Part shown: piece after piece, positions 5,985-8,046 of the stretch | Layout: every line of letters starts with the position of its first letter | How positions within the stretch are numbered: position 1 is the first letter of the stretch | Source: Bacillota bacterium | GTDB lineage: Bacteria; Armatimonadota; Hebobacteria; Hebobacterales; Hebobacteraceae | Direction of reading: 5' to 3' | NCBI GenBank assembly: GCA_030597345.1 | Contig: JAUVSA010000091.1 | Location: forward strand, 1 to 8,046 | DNA: 8,046 nt | Translations under genes and position numbers: made by a program | Notes under the pieces: model-generated | Told to the model about the DNA's origin: nothing | What the model saw: the letters and a program-made list of their open reading frames with translations, nothing else | The model's database searches: none

Positions 5985-6809
5985 TCAAGCCGCCTCCTGC
6001 TCCCGCACCAGCCGGCGCAGCCGCTCCAGTGCCCGGTGCTGGAGCCGCGACACGTGCATCTGCGAGATCTTCAACCGCCGAGCCACCTCCGTCTGCGACA
6101 GGTTGCCGAGGAATCGCAGCTCGAGAATCTGTCGCTCCCGGGGCGGAAGAGTGCGCAGCACCTGCGCCAGACGGGCGCGCCGCTCGAACCGTTCTATCCC
6201 CTCGTCCATCTCTCCCACGAAGTCCGCCAGGGCGCCCCGCGTGTCGTCCGAAGCATCCCCCAGTGCGGTGTCCAGCGAAGGCAGCTCGTACATCTCCCCC
6301 AGCTCCATCGCCTCCAGCACTTCCTGCTCCGTCACCTCCAGTCGGGAGGCGATCTCCGCCACCGTGGGGGCCCGGTCCAGCTCCTGGGTCAACCCGTCCA
6401 TCGCTTTGGTGACCGCCAGGCTCAGCTCCTGCAGGCGGCGTGGAACCTTTACCGCCCACCCGCGATCCCGGAAGTGTCTCCTGATCTCCCCCATGATTGT
6501 CGGCGTCGCGTAGGTCGCAAACCTGATCCCCCGGTTCGGGTCGAAGCGGTCAACGGCGTTCATCAGCCCGATCATGCCGACTTGAATCAAGTCCTCCAGA
6601 GGCTCGCCCCGGTTTGCGAACTTCCGCGCCAGATACCGCACCAGGTTGGAATGCGCCAGAATAAGCCGGTCCCGAACCTTCGGATCGCGCCCTCGCTGGT
6701 ATTCCTGGAACAGTTCCGGTGTGGCCGCGTCCGTCTTGGAGGCGCGCGCTGGCGCCTCCGCCCGCTGTCCCTCCGACCCCCTGGTCTCCGCGGTCTCCCG
6801 CGGCCTCAT
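5985..6809 (-). CDS. sigB: RNA polymerase sigma factor, SigB/SigF family
   Basis: A 274-residue alternative sigma-70 factor that directs RNA polymerase to stress or developmental promoters. After a low-complexity N-terminus (1-30) comes region 2 (about 45-115) with NLVRYLARKF, EDLIQVGMIGLMNAVDRFD and FATYATPTIMGEIRRHFRD. Region 3 (about 117-200) begins WAVKVPRRLQEL. Region 4 (about 212-268) contains LPPRERQILELRFLGNLSQTE and the helix-turn-helix end ISQMHVSRLQHRALERL. Region 1.1 is absent, as expected for the group. EEVLEAMELG-type spacing and SQMHVSRLQ match Bacillus SigB well, but SpoIIAC and actinobacterial SigF are close relatives, so the symbol is tentative. The ATG lies 2 nt after the kinase stop with GAGGAG upstream, implying coupled translation in the rsbV-rsbW-sigB order. 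Confidence 0.95.
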   Translation of the reverse strand: MRPRETAETRGSEGQRAEAPARASKTDAATPELFQEYQRGRDPKVRDRLILAHSNLVRYLARKFANRGEPLEDLIQVGMIGLMNAVDRFDPNRGIRFATYATPTIMGEIRRHFRDRGWAVKVPRRLQELSLAVTKAMDGLTQELDRAPTVAEIASRLEVTEQEVLEAMELGEMYELPSLDTALGDASDDTRGALADFVGEMDEGIERFERRARLAQVLRTLPPRERQILELRFLGNLSQTEVARRLKISQMHVSRLQHRALERLRRLVREQEAA

Positions 6810-6811
6810 CG

Positions 6812-7228
6812 CTAGCTCCTCGCCCGGTACTTGATCATGCGGACACAGGTGCCGGTCTTCGGGTCACACTGAATGTCCACCTCGTCCATCACCGACCGCA
6901 TGATCGTGATGCCCACTCCGCCAATCCGCTCCTCCTCCCCCTCTTGCTCGACCGCCGCCAGGTCGAAGCCCTGCCCTCGGTCCACCACCTCTACCGCGAG
7001 TCGCTCCCCGTCAATCGTAAACCGCACCAGAATCTCGTCACAGCTCTCGTCCGCCACATGCTGCACCGCATTAGTGCACGCCTCGCCCACCGCCAGCTCC
7101 ACGTCTTTCATCACATCGTAGGTGAAGTCCAACTGGGCCGCCACCGCACACGCCGTCATCCGCGCCAGGCGTACGAACTCGGCCCGGCGAGGAATCTTGA
7201 GCTCCACCTGGCCCGCCGACCCTGCCAT
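6812..7228 (-). CDS. rsbW: Anti-sigma factor serine kinase, RsbW/SpoIIAB type
   Basis: A 138-residue GHKL-fold ATPase that should bind and hold the sigma factor encoded just downstream and phosphorylate the STAS antagonist encoded just upstream. The N-terminus KIPRRAEFVRLARMT (11-25) matches the RsbW pattern. The N-box is ELAVGEACTNAVQH (44-57) with Glu49 (general base) and Asn53 (Mg-ATP). The G1 box is DRGQG (83-87), and the G2 box GGVGI (103-107) leads into MRSVMDEV. All the key residues are present, so it should be active. The CTNAVQH form favours RsbW over SpoIIAB. Its ATG overlaps the antagonist TGA by one base (TGATG), with a strong AAGGAGG seven bases upstream. Confidence 0.93.
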   Translation of the reverse strand: MAGSAGQVELKIPRRAEFVRLARMTACAVAAQLDFTYDVMKDVELAVGEACTNAVQHVADESCDEILVRFTIDGERLAVEVVDRGQGFDLAAVEQEGEEERIGGVGITIMRSVMDEVDIQCDPKTGTCVRMIKYRARS

Positions 7229-7578
7229 CAGAGCACCTCCTTCAGCGCAGCCGCCACGTCATCGTAGCGAGTAAAGATCTGCTGCAGGCCTGTTATCTCC
7301 CACACCCGCATCACCCTCGGCCGCACGCCGGCGATTGCCAGCGTCCCCCCCGATTCCTTTTGGCGCTTCACCAGACCGATCAGCATGCCCAACCCCGAGC
7401 TGTCTATATACTCCAGACTGCTTACATCCACTACCAAGTGCTTGGTCTCCCCGGCCAGGAGCTTCAGAGCCGCCTCTCTCACCTGCGCCACGTTCGCCAC
7501 ATCCAGCTCTCCGGCCAGAGACAGTACCGCGGTCTCTTTCCCCTCCAGACGGGACTCGATCCTGAGCGATGTGCTCAT
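7228..7578 (-). CDS. rsbV: Anti-sigma factor antagonist, STAS domain (RsbV/SpoIIAA type)
   Basis: A 116-residue single STAS domain. LSLAGELDVANVAQVREA (19-36) is the classic first strand and helix, and YIDSSGLGMLIGLVKR (57-72) carries the conserved DSSG phosphorylation loop. Of Ser60 and Ser61, the second aligns with the serine phosphorylated in SpoIIAA and RsbV. In the dephosphorylated form it should displace the sigma factor from the kinase. The length is normal. ATG 7578 has AGGAG six bases upstream, and the gene starts 9 nt after the DUF948 gene stop. No dedicated PP2C phosphatase (RsbU, RsbP or SpoIIE type) is present in the window to reactivate it. Confidence 0.95.
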   Translation of the reverse strand: MSTSLRIESRLEGKETAVLSLAGELDVANVAQVREAALKLLAGETKHLVVDVSSLEYIDSSGLGMLIGLVKRQKESGGTLAIAGVRPRVMRVWEITGLQQIFTRYDDVAAALKEVL

Positions 7579-7587
7579 CTTCAGCTC

Positions 7588-8001
7588 CTATCCTGCCTCC
7601 GATTCCTCTCCCTGCTCCGCCGACGTCTCGGACGCGTCTGGCTTCCCTGCCGGCGCCGCGCCCTTCCGCCCTCCGGTGATCCACGCCAGCATCTTCGTCA
7701 CCAGCGGCTCCACCACGGTGCGCGCAACGGAGTCCGGCTCGAGACGTGCCGTCATCCGATCCACCCTCTCCAGGGTGCTCGCCACAGAAGTCAGCCCGTC
7801 GTCCACCTTCCCGACTGCCTTCCGCGCTCCTTGCGCCACACCGCCCAAGGCCTCGATTGTCGGCCGAACATCGGACTCCAGTATCCGCCCAACTTGGTCC
7901 AACAGCCGATGAACTCGCGTCAGCAAGACATAGACCTTGATTCCAACCACGGCAAGAACCAGCAAAGCCAGGCTAGCCGCGACAAGCGCAACTGTGCTCA
8001 C
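7588..8001 (-). CDS. DUF948-type membrane-anchored protein
   Basis: A 137-residue protein with one N-terminal membrane helix (about 4-27, VALVAASLALLVLAVVGIKVYVLL). A helical amphipathic stretch follows (28-90) with heptad-like spacing (HRLLDQVGRILESDVRPTIEALGGVAQGARKAV), then a short hydrophobic patch (VEPLVTKMLAWITG) and an acidic, disordered tail. This architecture fits DUF948, which includes Bacillus YtxG, a SigB-dependent general stress protein; its biochemical role is unknown. It starts with GTG 8001, preceded by GAGGAGGAG. Being first in line with the antagonist, kinase and sigma genes suggests a stress-regulon connection, which is inference. Only 45 bases lie upstream, so its promoter is off the window or further right. 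Confidence 0.82.
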   Translation of the reverse strand: MSTVALVAASLALLVLAVVGIKVYVLLTRVHRLLDQVGRILESDVRPTIEALGGVAQGARKAVGKVDDGLTSVASTLERVDRMTARLEPDSVARTVVEPLVTKMLAWITGGRKGAAPAGKPDASETSAEQGEESEAG

Positions 8002-8046
8002 TGTCTCCTCCTCTTCTCGGGGCAGCGGGCCCGTTCTCCCGCCCCC

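Noticed and set aside
8002..8046. Promoter for the DUF948 and sigma operon
   Set aside because: The 45 bases available contain only the ribosome binding site and G/C-rich sequence, with no -10 or -35 match.

Overview
This is a GC-rich bacterial chromosome segment in which every gene I can support lies on the minus strand. I describe it from right to left, the direction of transcription. The SigB-type partner-switching cassette, a DUF948-type membrane protein (known in Bacillus as a general-stress protein family) and the overall style suggest a high-GC Gram-positive-like or Terrabacteria lineage. The sequence alone does not place it more precisely.

Right part, 8001 to 5985: four tightly packed genes. 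They encode a DUF948-type membrane-anchored protein, a STAS-domain anti-sigma-factor antagonist (RsbV/SpoIIAA type), an RsbW-type anti-sigma kinase and a SigB/SigF-type sigma factor. The gaps are 9 nt, a 1-nt stop/start overlap, and 2 nt, so this is almost certainly one operon. In such switches the kinase holds the sigma factor inactive until dephosphorylated antagonist displaces it. No PP2C phosphatase is visible in the window to complete the circuit.

Middle part, 5984 to 4025: a roughly 170-nt spacer with a near-perfect 42-nt inverted repeat, then an AI-2E/PerM-family membrane protein. After it comes a compact type II toxin-antitoxin pair (Phd/YefM-like antitoxin and RelE/ParE-like toxin, overlapping by 1 nt) with its own recognisable promoter and a probably leaderless antitoxin start.

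Left part, 4024 to 1: a spacer of about 270 nt holds a doubtful 62-codon ORF, a palindrome-rich element and a good extended -10 promoter. These precede alaS (alanyl-tRNA synthetase), whose leader carries a 9-bp hairpin. AlaRS is full length, but one of the usual histidines of the editing-site HxxxH motif is glutamine. Overlapping or abutting the alaS stop is a gene cut by the window's left edge. It encodes an exported or membrane protein with an alkaline-phosphatase-like N-terminal portion and at least four C-terminal membrane segments; its start codon is uncertain.

I see no CRISPR array, IS element, rRNA or tRNA. Nothing amounts to a clearly new system. The points most worth a second look are the AlaRS editing-site substitution, the palindrome wrapped around the alaS promoter, the inverted repeat before the AI-2E gene, and the start-site conflict of the left-edge gene.
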